Source: Hirudo medicinalis (taxonomy: Eukaryota; Annelida; Clitellata; Hirudinida; Hirudinidae). From it: a DNA stretch of 64,000 bases. The stretch is taken from positions 30,898-94,897 of the forward strand of contig MPNW01000133.1 in NCBI GenBank assembly GCA_011800805.1. Reading direction: 5' to 3'. The stretch's first letter is position 1, and each line of letters begins with the position of its first letter. The translations under genes were made by a program, and so were the position numbers. Under the pieces are notes generated by a model. It had not been told where the DNA came from. It saw only the letters and a list, made by a program, of their open reading frames with translations, and did no database searches. Positions 43,901 to 52,818 of the stretch are shown piece by piece.

Positions 43901-45248
43901 GCAGTTTTAATATTACATAAGGTTATAAACATCAACATGATATAGATTATTATAACAAATTTTAATGCAGAAACATCAGCACAATGATAGAGCAAAGAAA
44001 ACGCAGAAAAACAATTTTATCATGCTGAAATTAATGTTATTATAGTTTTTAAAATGACAAAAACTTTACTTTCCGAGTGCTCTGCAAACGCAGCCATTTT
44101 GAGCATTTAAATTTTCTTAAAAGCCTCTGCCTCCCGATGGAGGATCGTGAGCCTCCCCAACCTCCGCCAACACCTCCCCCACAAGATGGCGTTTTCACCA
44201 CGATGTCTCCACTTTTTTCAACAGCATCACCCATCACATATCCACCCTGGAATATCACGAGCTCTCAGCCGAATCAAACTTGTCAAACGTCTTTAGTGAA
44301 CGAGATCAGTCTATGCAAGCAACTGTCAGATTCAACTGGAATCTTTGGTCTCTGCCTGAAAATTTTGAATAGCACCATGCCCTCGTTAGTGGACAAGCTA
44401 TTAAATCTTGCTAGAAACTGTGAAAGAGACATCGCTTCATATTGTGATGGATCAGTACTTTATGGCTATTTCAATAACATGGCCAGTAGCTGTTCTGAAT
44501 TTGGATTCACCATTGATTGGGCGACGATGCTTAATACGAGTTAGTTTTCCATGTTATTCAAGTTGTTGAGATATGATTACTGACAATTTGACAACTTTCT
44601 AAGATAAATGGTTGATCTGCGAGGAAACAGTGAATAATGCATAATAGTATGAAATTGTTGAGAACTTCATAATGAGTGCAACAATATCAATTCTGTTATC
44701 AAATTTGATTACATTCTTATATAAATAAATATATATTATATTCAGGTTACATTTGTCCTACGGAAGGAATGATGTACCAAACAAGACCGAGTTCCCCTTG
44801 CATGTCCACCTGCTCTAACCCAAAAGCCTCAAAAATGTGCCCTTGGAATGACATGACTGGTTTCTGCAGTTGTCAGCCTGGATTTGTTTTGCATAACAAA
44901 AAGTGCATCCCTCTAAAATCATGCGGGTGTGTAACAGACACAGGAGAAACTTACAACGTGAGTGGATGATTTGTTGAAAGTGAATTATTTTTTTTATTAA
45001 TTAATTAATCTTTTTATCAACCGTAAAATTAATTGACAAGTATTTGCAAGCAACTAGCTAAAAATTTCATAAAAATATCTTGTTATTACTATTTTTCGTA
45101 TTTGTTGCAGGTTGGTAGCACCTGGTTCGAAGAGGGTTGTACTGTCAAGAAATCGTGCGTTGGTGCTGGTGATGTTAAAACAGAAGCAGCAGAAGGAACT
45201 TGTATCGTCAAGTGTCCATCATCAGGATGTACGTGCAGCCAAACCTAA
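9759..45248 (+). CDS. Giant membrane-anchored SEA/EGF/VWD multimodular protein (N-terminus incomplete)
   Basis: One gene of 78 recognised exons; every junction keeps frame, giving 4,471 residues after a phase-2 start, so at least one 5' coding exon is missing. Order: membrane anchor, stalk, SEA, EGF1, then nine VWD-C8-TIL-TILa(-EGF) modules, a VWA before module 7, and an apple/PAN-like exon inside EGF8. VWD-C8-TIL-TILa is the assembly unit of VWF, gel-forming mucins, zonadhesin and FCGBP, which build extracellular polymers or coats. Most domain borders are phase 1, as in shuffled extracellular modules. It ends after the ninth TILa without a cystine knot or EGF. Expected location is the cell surface, bulk outside if the anchor is type II. 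I do not recognise an orthologue with this order. Domain content is certain; topology and function are inference. Confidence 0.85.
10563..11123 (+). CDS. VWD gene: stalk encoded by three microexons
   Basis: Three tiny phase 1-1 exons with good splice sites: 10563-10595 (33 nt, TTSSNLSITTE), 10853-10873 (21 nt, APTTVIP) and 11109-11123 (15 nt, TPAGN). Together they give a short Ser/Thr/Pro-rich stalk, probably O-glycosylated, between the membrane anchor and the SEA domain. The frame runs through all three into the SEA exon at 12577. Each is removable without frame loss, so they are candidates for alternative splicing of stalk length. Confidence 0.6.
11124..12576. other. Intron before the SEA domain
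   Basis: About 1.45 kb of AT-rich intron. It holds a GATGATGACGACG simple repeat at about 11313-11360. I see no further exon in it, though other microexons as short as 15 nt could be missed. Confidence 0.5.
12577..13168 (+). CDS. VWD gene: SEA domain with GSVVV cleavage motif
   Basis: Three exons: 12577-12692, 12795-12856 and 13002-13168. They read DSAVRLDTEMTLDNITFTND, then DPNSEAYKKLANQVCDE, then IEFSPGSVVVRFVFRV. The order F-x-N-x-L-x-D-P-x-S-x-x-Y-x-x-L, then G-S-V-V-V, is that of SEA domains. In MUC1 and type II transmembrane serine proteases, SEA domains self-cleave between G and S of GSVVV-like loops and the halves stay associated. The motif here is canonical. Sitting next to the membrane anchor, it would let the giant extracellular part detach under load. 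Confidence 0.85.
13313..13420 (+). CDS. VWD gene: EGF domain 1
   Basis: Single phase 1-1 exon encoding CNPNPCKYSGKCMDV, then CQCKPGKYGKTC. Six cysteines in EGF spacing. It links the SEA domain to module 1. Confidence 0.9.
13594..17333 (+). CDS. VWD gene: module 1 (VWD-C8-TIL-TILa-EGF2)
   Basis: Exons: VWD 13594-13850, 13935-14090, 14530-14675; C8 15112-15256 and 15947-16109; TIL 16446-16663; TILa 16881-17004; EGF2 17220-17333. The VWD begins CTCSGDPHCKTFD with an intact GDPH and has the calcium-loop signature CGNFDGNKKND. C8 carries WCDFDVKQTCD. TIL has the CPSGT and CGC blocks, and TILa starts INETWLSEDC. All phases are consistent. Intron DNA at 14160-14520 and 15300-15940 shows nothing further. 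Confidence 0.9.
17566..17632 (-). mobile_element. SINE-like 3' tail, inverted copy
   Basis: Read on the minus strand this is GCCTCTGACTATGCAAATGG, then CGCATTATAAATTAACTATT and ATT triplets. It matches the plus-strand sequence at 52715-52765 almost base for base. The shared end followed by an ATT repeat is what a retroposed element with a simple-repeat tail leaves. Confidence 0.6.
17652..20655 (+). CDS. VWD gene: module 2 (VWD-C8-TIL-TILa-EGF3)
   Basis: Exons: VWD 17652-17809, 17922-18029, 18189-18499; C8 18587-18725 and 19118-19259; TIL 19654-19862; TILa 20135-20261; EGF3 20539-20655. It has GDPHCITFD and CGNFDGRIDND. The usual Cys in YQGTC is replaced (YQGTRKHKL). C8 is split by a phase-0 intron as in modules 1, 3 and 4. 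An inverted SINE tail lies in the intron upstream of this module (17566-17632). Confidence 0.9.
20886..24128 (+). CDS. VWD gene: module 3 (VWD-C8-TIL-TILa-EGF4)
   Basis: Exons: VWD 20886-21033, 21189-21297, 21461-21777; C8 22248-22509 and 22791-22938; TIL 23061-23269; TILa 23495-23633; EGF4 24003-24128. The autoproteolysis site is degenerate (KGDIHCQTFD) and the calcium loop is altered (CGNNNNVRSDD). C8 is longer than in the other modules and rich in N-x-S/T sites. The TILa is unusual in lacking the common ETWL start, reading VGNSWMTNNC. Confidence 0.9.
24410..27635 (+). CDS. VWD gene: module 4 (VWD-C8-TIL-TILa-EGF5)
   Basis: Exons: VWD 24410-24642, 25066-25221, 25723-25874; C8 26044-26119 and 26294-26504; TIL 26678-26889; TILa 27115-27232; EGF5 27522-27635. 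The GDPH position reads GNGH (FGNGHLITFD) and the calcium loop is CGDYNDVISDD, so this VWD is divergent. C8 carries WCLSDVRETCD. An AAT microsatellite (about 25902-25934) lies just after the third VWD exon. Confidence 0.9.
27979..31307 (+). CDS. VWD gene: module 5 (VWD-C8-TIL-TILa-EGF6)
   Basis: Exons: VWD 27979-28148, 28688-28783, 28906-29077, 29249-29363; C8 29535-29821 as one exon; TIL 30291-30505; TILa 30851-30974; EGF6 31197-31307. GDPH is intact (YGDPHYISFD) with CGNFDGSPSND. The C8 is the first without an internal intron, a trait shared by modules 5-9. The TIL exon ends AAG and is followed by GCAATT rather than GT, so this intron is probably GC-AG. A TCA repeat abuts the acceptor at 28906. 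Confidence 0.9.
28846..28900 (+). repeat. (TCA)n microsatellite abutting a 3' splice site
   Basis: TCA/TCG triplets run directly into the CTTAG acceptor of the exon at 28906, replacing the usual pyrimidine tract of the third VWD5 exon. Confidence 0.85.
31685..35416 (+). CDS. VWD gene: module 6 (VWD-C8-TIL-TILa-EGF7)
   Basis: Exons: VWD 31685-31956, 32219-32429, 32798-32900; C8 33221-33483; TIL 34555-34763; TILa 34943-35066; EGF7 35309-35416. The GDPH motif is lost (YINSHCMTFD). The Cys before it and the Cys of CGNFDG (here LLGNFDGN) are both missing. The C8 donor is placed at TGTG|GTGACT; using the GT three bases earlier would create a stop at the next junction. The intron at 33484-34554 holds an interspersed repeat and a SINE-like tail. 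Confidence 0.88.
33575..33810 (+). mobile_element. Interspersed repeat, copy A
   Basis: Shares a long, diverged similarity with 50915-51150 in the same orientation. The best conserved part is ACTCAAGGGTC...CCTTAAGGAA...ATCAGACCGACCCTC at 33647-33700. The core is an inverted repeat (GGGTC with GACCC; GGAAGCA with TGCTTCC), so it can fold into a hairpin. Class unknown; a short non-autonomous element is likely. Confidence 0.6.
34105..34155 (+). mobile_element. SINE-like tail fragment
   Basis: CCCTCGGGTAGGGGCGCTAT followed by ATAAATGG resembles the GCGC-TATAAA 3' region of other SINE-like copies in this window. No tail repeat follows, so confidence is low. Confidence 0.3.
35085..35130 (+). mobile_element. 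SINE-like tail fragment
   Basis: AAGCGCCTCTGACATTATGC, then GTAAGGCGCTACATAAGTGC, shares CCTCTGA..ATG and GGCGC.A.ATAA blocks with copies at 17566 (inverted) and 52715. It lies in the intron after TILa of module 6. Confidence 0.4.
35685..36707 (+). CDS. VWD gene: VWA domain
   Basis: Three exons: 35685-35910, 36090-36402 and 36635-36707, entered and left in phase 1. It reads ADVTVLIEDGISSC, VRVSLVTFSSKVTVVWPL, then LTNALQSITSLIN and KLKVLILLTDGGSD. These are the strands and metal-site regions of a von Willebrand A domain. The first MIDAS motif, normally DxSxS, reads DGISS, so the metal site may be weakened, while the TDG motif is kept. It occurs once, between EGF7 and VWD7. Confidence 0.85.
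36930..40190 (+). CDS. VWD gene: module 7 (VWD-C8-TIL-TILa) plus split EGF8 with apple/PAN-like insert
   Basis: Exons: VWD 36930-37234, 37420-37581, 37825-37973; C8 38213-38490; TIL 38585-38790; TILa 39139-39262; EGF8 first half 39488-39571; inserted exon 39675-39908; EGF8 second half 40110-40190. GDPH is intact (SGDPHCKSFD) with CGNYDGNPRND. The insert starts GCYWMKVPNTENSITIP, then SCFQSCLFSS...CAGINWLPL and ...QCLLVSS. Its cysteine and Trp spacing is like apple/PAN domains; that name is tentative. Both its borders are phase 1. A GTT/GCT repeat follows the TIL exon. Confidence 0.85.
40352..42838 (+). CDS. VWD gene: module 8 (VWD-C8-TIL-TILa-EGF9)
   Basis: Exons: VWD 40352-40611 and 40790-41085; C8 41361-41638; TIL 41876-42081; TILa 42410-42533; EGF9 42728-42838. 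The VWD has no trace of GDPH (CTLSVRARLETFD) but keeps CGDFDGDKNND. It has only two exons, so an intron of the earlier modules is absent. TILa reads ISEQWLNEDC. Confidence 0.88.
43171..45248 (+). CDS. VWD gene: module 9 (VWD-C8-TIL-TILa) and C-terminus
   Basis: Exons: VWD 43171-43427 and 43566-43855; C8 44124-44539; TIL 44746-44957; TILa 45111-45248. The GDPH position is GNGH (YGNGHCHTFD) and the calcium loop is CGNFNGDKSDE. The C8 exon begins with a Pro-rich spacer (PPQPPPTPPPQDG) not seen in other modules. The final TILa ends SGCTCSQT and a TAA at 45246-45248, with no EGF, cystine knot or membrane segment after it. Confidence 0.9.
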
Positions 45249-45400
45249 AAACTTTTGAAGTTTTTTATTGGATCTTATTGTTTATTTATTATTTATAACG
45301 CTTAACTTTTGAACTTTGACCTGCTCACTTTGTACATGATGATAATAATATCATGATCGACTTCTAAGTCTCCCATTGGTATTTCTAAACATTTTATCCT

Positions 45401-45406
45401 AATAAA
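45401..45406 (+). terminator. Candidate polyadenylation signal of the VWD gene
   Basis: AATAAA 153 bases after the stop codon, with a second AATAAA about 20 bases on. It fits a short 3' UTR for the giant gene. Confidence 0.5.
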
Positions 45407-46039
45407 GGATAAAGGATAAATAATAAAGGAGCGACCTTCGTTAAATATAACTTCAATGACCAATCGTGGTTTATTTCATACCAATTGATTACTTGGTTTA
45501 TTATCAAGCGCAGTATGGATAGAATATAGACCAGATAGAATATTTATGCACACGCATGTGTCCCCCATTTCAATAAAACTGGAGAAAAGTGATTGATTTA
45601 ACAGGACGAAGCGATTCAATTAAATTTTGTTCTTTTATGAGGCCTGTAGATCCTGTGATAGATGTAGAAGTAGGAAAATTTAAGCTGATGATTGTAGTGG
45701 CTAGAAAACGGTGAATCAGGTTTTTTTTATTTATGTTTTAAATTGATGATTGGTCGCTAGTCTATTTTTAATGTTTTCATGAATTACTAATTGATACTAA
45801 TTCGTTACAACTTCAATAATTGCAACCAATGGCAGACAATTGGCAGAAATCAATTTATAAATAAATTATACGGCGATATATCAAAACTTGAGAAAGTTTT
45901 GAAGAGGAATGAATCCCGAATGCAATGGTGCAATTTTAGTCAAATTTCGATGAGTTTAAAGGTGCTCTCATGACGACCGGCTGATCATGGGCTATGGGAA
46001 TTTTTTAACCCCTGGCTTCTTCGAGTTATGACTATATAT

Positions 46040-46570
46040 GTGGCAGTTACGTTATTAAAAAGCAGCATCAGAACATTACTGGCTTCATTAAGCAAGCCTA
46101 TAAAGCGAATTTTGGAATTAAACTTGGAGATCAGGACAGTTTAGGGGCTCCTCATAAAGTCTGTCGGACTTGTGTTGAATTGTTAAGACTTTGGAGCAAA
46201 GGGAAAAAAGCGGTCTTGCCCATTCCCATAGTGCGGCGTGAGCCGAGAGACCACACCAATGGTTGCTACTTTTGTTCATGTAATTTGAGAGGATATGATT
46301 GCAGAAACAAATAGAACGTCTGGATCCGGATCTTCCCTCCGCAGGATACCTTTGCCTCATGGACCTGATCTAACTGTTCCAGTTCCTCCTACATTCTTCG
46401 AAGCAAATTCTTCAGATGAAGAAGATAAAAACAATTCCAGAAAGGATGAAGAAGAATACCATCCTGAAAAGGATCTGAATGAACCACTGCTTTTTAATCA
46501 GAGCGAACTAAATGCAAAAAAATTACTGGCTCCAGGCAGCATACCTGGCATCGTGGTGCCGACATCATGA
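46040..46570 (+). pseudogene. Decayed mobile-element-associated ORF
   Basis: One frame reads FIKQAYKANFGIKLGDQD, APHKVCRTCVEL and DHTNGCYFC up to about 46312. A second frame then gives IPLPHGPDLTVPVPP, an acidic stretch, and LNEPLLFNQSELN. I recognise this block order from a multi-copy ORF scattered through many invertebrate genomes, with a Cys pair region, then HGPDLPVP, then a SELN motif. Here a stop and a frameshift separate the halves and the C-terminus is degraded, so it is dead. The element class is not established from the sequence. Confidence 0.45.
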
Positions 46571-47917
46571 AGAAGAAATGAGAAATTAATTATTATAACT
46601 TTTTTTTTCTGTGTTACAAGCACAAATTGCGAGGGTCTCTATGGACACTAGTTTTAGCCTAATTTTAATAAAAGTTGAATGTTCAATTTGATTTTGCAAA
46701 AAAAACCTTATGTGATACATAAAAATGGTTGTTATGTGTTATTAGCACATAAAAATACTATAAAATCACGTCAAAAATTTAAAACATCGGACAAGAAGCA
46801 AAAATTTGCAGCTTACTGTTATGAGAGATATACCAACTCTTTTGTTTTTGTCTGCAGTCCTTTAAAGCCAAAGACAGCCCTTCTCCTTGTCCATCATCAC
46901 CACTAATGTTGGCTTGTTTCTCTACCCCGGTCAGTTATCAAAATGGGGCATTTGGTTGTTAGTGATGCTTCTCAGTGAAAATGTGTTAATTCAGAATGTT
47001 CAGGATGTGTTGATGCAGAGGGATTGTTGATGCTGTGCACTTGAAACCAGATGATTTCATTTAACATTTGCAGAACCATTAGGAGAAACTTGAAAGACAT
47101 CAAGAGACCACATTGCAAGACAGAAATGACTGATTGAAATCCTCACAAAAAAATTGTTGGTGATGATGTGTTAGCAACAATTACGGAAGACGATTCCTGA
47201 TTTCTCCTTCTAACTCCAAAAAGAGAAAGTTGACAAAGTCATGCAGGAACAAGAGTCAAAGACATTAACATGACCTCATCACACTTTGCATTTGAAACCA
47301 TTTTCTGTAGACCCTTTCAGGCACAGATATCCTGCATCAATGGACAAGCTGCTGGGGACTTCATTAAATTCAAGAGCACCAATAATTACAAAACTTGAAT
47401 TACTCAGTTTGCACACTACATTAAATGTTTCATTAAAATTGATGTTGGTTAACTTTAAAAAGTCAAAATACGAATCTGTGTCACAAAAAAAAAGAAGACA
47501 TCTGAGTTTTTTTACGTTCTTGATTTAGGTCATAACTGAAACAAACTTACTAATTAATTCATTTATAATGCAAGCTATTAGTTAGCTAAAGTGCTCAAAC
47601 TCCCACAAGGTTATTTGGAGATGAAATGATTAAAATGTCAAGAGGACAATGTTCGTGTTATCTCAGGTAACAAGAAAGTGGGACCCCATCAAAAGCATGC
47701 CTCCACCCATATCAATATTCAAGCTTTGATTGATTACAAAACAAGCAATATAAAACAACTCTAAAATTACAAAATCACATCCTCAAAAATACACGGGATC
47801 GAACGACGTGCAACGTCGGCGAACGCGAGTCGATGGAGTCGGCCCGTGCACTCGGTCAAAACGAAGAATTATCCGATCGCAGCCCAAAAGATTAACTTAC
47901 AAAGATTAACTTTACTC
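46571..47917. other. Intergenic between VWD and Rel genes
   Basis: No supported exon. The part nearest 47918 (about 47790-47880) is CpG-rich and probably belongs to the Rel 3' UTR. Broken frames around 46900-47400 show no recognisable family. Confidence 0.45.
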
Positions 47918-50900
47918 TTAACAATGGCTGTACATCATGTCGGGTTGTTCTTGTTTGGGTTGTAAGGCATCCTCGGTCACCATCTCGTGAGCTCCGACGT
48001 TCAGATCGCCCGCACTCGAGCCGAGAGGTTGTACGATGTCGCCGAGGCCACCCAACTGGGGAAGGCATTCGCCAGGGTAATTGACATTGTCGATGTAGGA
48101 AGAGAGCAGGTCGCTCATCGGCGCTCGATCTGGATCCGTTCGTTCGTCGGCACCGCCTCCTATCGGGTTCAATGCCGCTCCAACTTGGTTGGGCATTTGG
48201 AAGGCAGAACTATGATCGATGAGGATTATGCTGTTCTGGAGATCGCCATAATTGGTCGAGGCTTGGAGTGATTGGTTCTGCAAAAGGCTGACAATCTCTG
48301 CATGGCTGAGCATGTTGATGGAGTATTTTGGGGGATCTGTGTTCACCTCACTTTTGAAGTCCATGCAAATCTGCATCTCTACACAAGACAAGTAGCAAAT
48401 TGGCTTATCTAGCAAACTTGAAATATACTGAAATTGCATGCTGCAGATTCCAAATATTAAAAACAAAAGCATCATAAAATGATTTTAATCATCGACAAGA
48501 TAACATTTCTGTAAATATCATTAAACAGAGAGCTTTAGAGAAACAACTATCAGACACAATGCCCACTGTTTTTTAGGAGGCCCTTCTCTGCTTTCTCTTT
48601 CAGTCTGCTCTTGATGTGCCGACTGCCGCCACCCGTCGACCCATCTCCGAAGTCGGGGTCATCTGAAACGTTCCACCCCACATTCATTTATGGACGCACC
48701 AGAATCACTCGGTGCTATTAATAAATTCCAAACGCTTTACGCACAGAAACAAAAGTTAAGAAATGAGAAGCATGAGTGAACGCAAAAGTACAAACCCTGC
48801 ACAAATTAATAAAAAAAAATAAAAGTAATACAGAAATGGAGAACAATATTCACAATACAATTTAAAATTATCTTTAAAAGTTGCATGCTCTGTGAATGAA
48901 TTCAGCTGAACAATTCATGACTCAGGATGTCGGGTTTCCAATACTCTACTAAGATGCCAAGTTTGCTTCGTCTCATTTATGAAGTGAAAGCAACTTCTGG
49001 AGTGCCATTTGAAACTTGCAAGAAGTTGGAGTGATGATTTTAACAACTTTTAAATTCTGGAATATCACTTTCATCGCATTTAACCTTGCAACTCCCACAA
49101 GCCCCTATAAAACTTTAAAATTCTACATTCCGAGCAATCAAGACCAGTAAGACATTAAATCAGAAACATGAAACAAGAACAAGTCAAAACAGTAGGATTT
49201 GAAATTCGTTGGTTGGAAGTCTTAAGTCTCTTCAAGTCTCAAAAATTGCACTTCGATACTGTTTCATTGGAAGTAATCGTGTAAAGTTAGTGTGCGATCG
49301 TCGTCTTCATCTTCCGAAGTTCTCTCAAGCCAAGATGGGGACTTCGTGCATGGTGTTGAGAGATGTGATCGCGATTTTTAAAAATTTGTTTCTTCTGCTT
49401 TAAAATGTTTTAAAGCTGACAAAATAAACAATTCTCATGATAATTTTTGAGTTGTTGTTTAAGAAGTGAAAGACAAAATCACGCTCCACGCGATAAAGTG
49501 AAACGTACCTTTGCTACCCTCGTCGTTGACCGTGCTCGGGATTTGTCGGGGATTGTTGCACATGCTTCCAATGATTTCTTTTCTTTTACGCTTCTGATTG
49601 ACGCCGTACGGGTCTGGAAAGATGATGATGACAATAACAATTGTGGAAACAAGTTCATGGAATATATGACATTGCATCACAATGCATTGATGCAACCCAG
49701 GAGATAATTTTCAGAATGCATAATTATAAATAATTCAATTGTCGGCAATGCACAATTTACGTGGGTTTTTTTTTATATTTATATTAGCATCTCTTCCACT
49801 GGAATTTTGAGTTATTTCTTGGGAAATAATATACTTAACAGAAGTGAATTAAAATCAAAGCAAGGTAATGTTACCAGGATCAAGAGGAATGTACTGGAAA
49901 GGCTTGGGATCACCAACTTCATCATCAGAGGGTCGCCTCAGTTGAATGAACACAGAAACAGGTTCTTGGATGTTTTGGTTCTCATAAGGAGGTGTTTTGA
50001 ACACAATGGCATACTAGAGGTAAAGGTAAAACATTTCTGTTATTTGGAAAATTTTTTGAGCCACAAAATAAATGCACATAATTATTCTTTACAATGTCGA
50101 TAAGCATGTACATCAGAATCACCTGTCTGTGAACATCATTTGATGAGAATTCACCCAAGGCTTCCCATGAAACTCCGTCATTAGATTCTTGATAGAACCT
50201 GACCTGGATGTCATCTGATCAAACATTGTAATTGCAATCCATTTATCAAGCACCACAAGCACAGCAGCAGGCATGCTTTTCTTTTAACCATTTGCAGGTT
50301 GTATTAGATGATTATATTAACCATTAGGGCTTCCCTTCCCCTAACGATGCAAGCTGGATTGCGAACACATTACAACCCTTGCAACCCTTGCAACTATTGC
50401 TGCGTGCAGGGATGCAATCACACTTGTTAACTTTCAAGCCAAAAATAATTAAGAAACACTTCAAATGCGAGATTATCAGCATGATATCTATAAAAATCAT
50501 ACTTTTCATGTCACCTTAATCAATGATTAACAATAACATTAACTCCAGAAAGTAATATTTACACACAATCCACCATAAATTACTTGTTAAAATTAAAAGT
50601 TGAAAGTGTAAATGAAAAAAAAAGATTCACGAAATAAATTGTAATCAGCACCCACCTTTGTTTATCTTTTCACAAAGCAGGAAAACTTCGTCTCCTCCCG
50701 ATGCATAACCAGACTGTCTACTCAGACGACATATCACCAGGTCGTGAATGGATTCTAGATAGTTTTAAATAATCAACTATCAGCACTATTAATGAAGACT
50801 ATTGTTATAAAATGAATAATATGAAATAAATGCCATAATGTCACAGCATGCAATCCAACAAAATCAACAATACCAGGCCAATTTAGTTGAACCCATTGTC

Positions 50901-52754
50901 ATCATTTTGACAATAATTTTTTTTTTATTCAACCAAGCACTACAATAACAAACACCAAAGCAACACAAGAACCAAATAAAAACCAAACAAACTCAAGGGT
51001 CGGCCTTAAGGAAATGCACTCTTCCGCTATCAGACCGACCCTCATTAACACGTTACAAGTAGACACCATAAGAATGAAAGCAAACAAATGAACTACTTCA
51101 AGAATACTGCACAATACGTACAACTTATAAGACTTTTTAAACAACAATTAGTGTTATAATAACCCTCATACTGAGATTCATATATTGAGTAACACTTTTC
51201 ACAAACAATGCACTCATCAACCAATCACAAATGTGAGTTGAAAATGGACGACTGACTCTTGTCGATGATTGGCTGAGAGACGATCGGCAGTACGATCCTC
51301 GTGAATTTCTTGTTCGCGTCCGGAAGGAAAACTTGGAAGCACAACCTGACCGAGTTCAGATCGATGTTGGAGTTTGGAGGAGGATAACCAGCTGTTAATT
51401 AATTCATTAGATTACAACTCGTCACCAGTGCAAATAATTCACTAAGTTATTAAACAACTCATTATGATATCAATGACTTGAAAGTGTTTGGAAACCTAGA
51501 ATAATATTAATGACATTTTCGATCATCATGAATTGAGCAATTTGAATAATTATCCTTTCATAAAAATCTAGAAAAGCAGGCAACGAGTTTACTTAAAATT
51601 ATCAAATGTTTGTGGATGACCAATAATTGCTAACAAATCAGTTAATCAACTAATGAATTGTGCATTGCGAACGATCGAACGTTCGATCAATTAGGCTCAC
51701 TTCCGAACGGATCGACTCTGATGTTTTCCCGAACCTTCAAGTTTTCCTCCACGTCATGTCTTTTGCAACACTGTATGCCGATGTTCGGGAAGGAGCTGAG
51801 CAAACAAAGTCAAAAGTGCTCAACAACCATGCCACATTCATGCTGGAGAAGCTAGGGACATCACTGATGCTTAAATGAACCTTACTATAAATAACAGCTG
51901 CTCGGCTCATCGGACAAGTTGTTAATTAATATAAAAAAAACAACGACCCGAACCGAACGGGGAAATGTCGGCCGCATGCAAATACCCAACGAAGCTCGAC
52001 CCCTTTACAGGGTTTCTGAAACATCCACCAATCGAAGGCGAAATGTCGACCACTCACATGATGGTCGTCGGATTTTTAACTTTGACGGTGCAGACTCCAT
52101 CCCTGCAATCCTGTCCCACCAGGTTGTGCGGGTGTGGTTGGTAGGGTTTATCCTTCGTGACGCACGACACGACGACGATGGCCGCCTGACCCTCGAAGTT
52201 ATGAATCTAAATGCGACGGTTTATTGATAATTTAGTCGTTTAGTATAATTCAATAGCATAATTAAGTGTCTATTACTTCAGAAATGAGACATTACTAAGC
52301 TATCAATCCTTCTCTGTTAGATAAGCTATATTGATAAATATAGGTTACCTCAGAAAAAGTAGACAGGATTGACAAGTATTTTACAAATGTTACAGTTTAA
52401 ATATTCATAAGTCTACAAGACTTTTTGTGAATAACCTTTTCATTGATGACATTATGGTCATGCATTTTGTGACGATACAATGTCTTAACGTGGACAACAT
52501 GAAGTCATACATACAAAATAATAATCTCAATTCAATGTAAAGATGTATTAAATATTATATTACAATTACCTTCATTCTGTTAATAATTACGGCACAACTA
52601 ACAACTTTTATTCACTTAACTTAACCACTTCAATACTAATTACCCAGATGAGCATCCATTATCACAATCTGACACCCAATCACACCCAATTAATACAAGT
52701 TATTCAGTATTTAGGCACCTCTGATGCTATGTGAATGGCGCATTATAAATTAAC

Positions 52755-52818
<64 letters not shown>

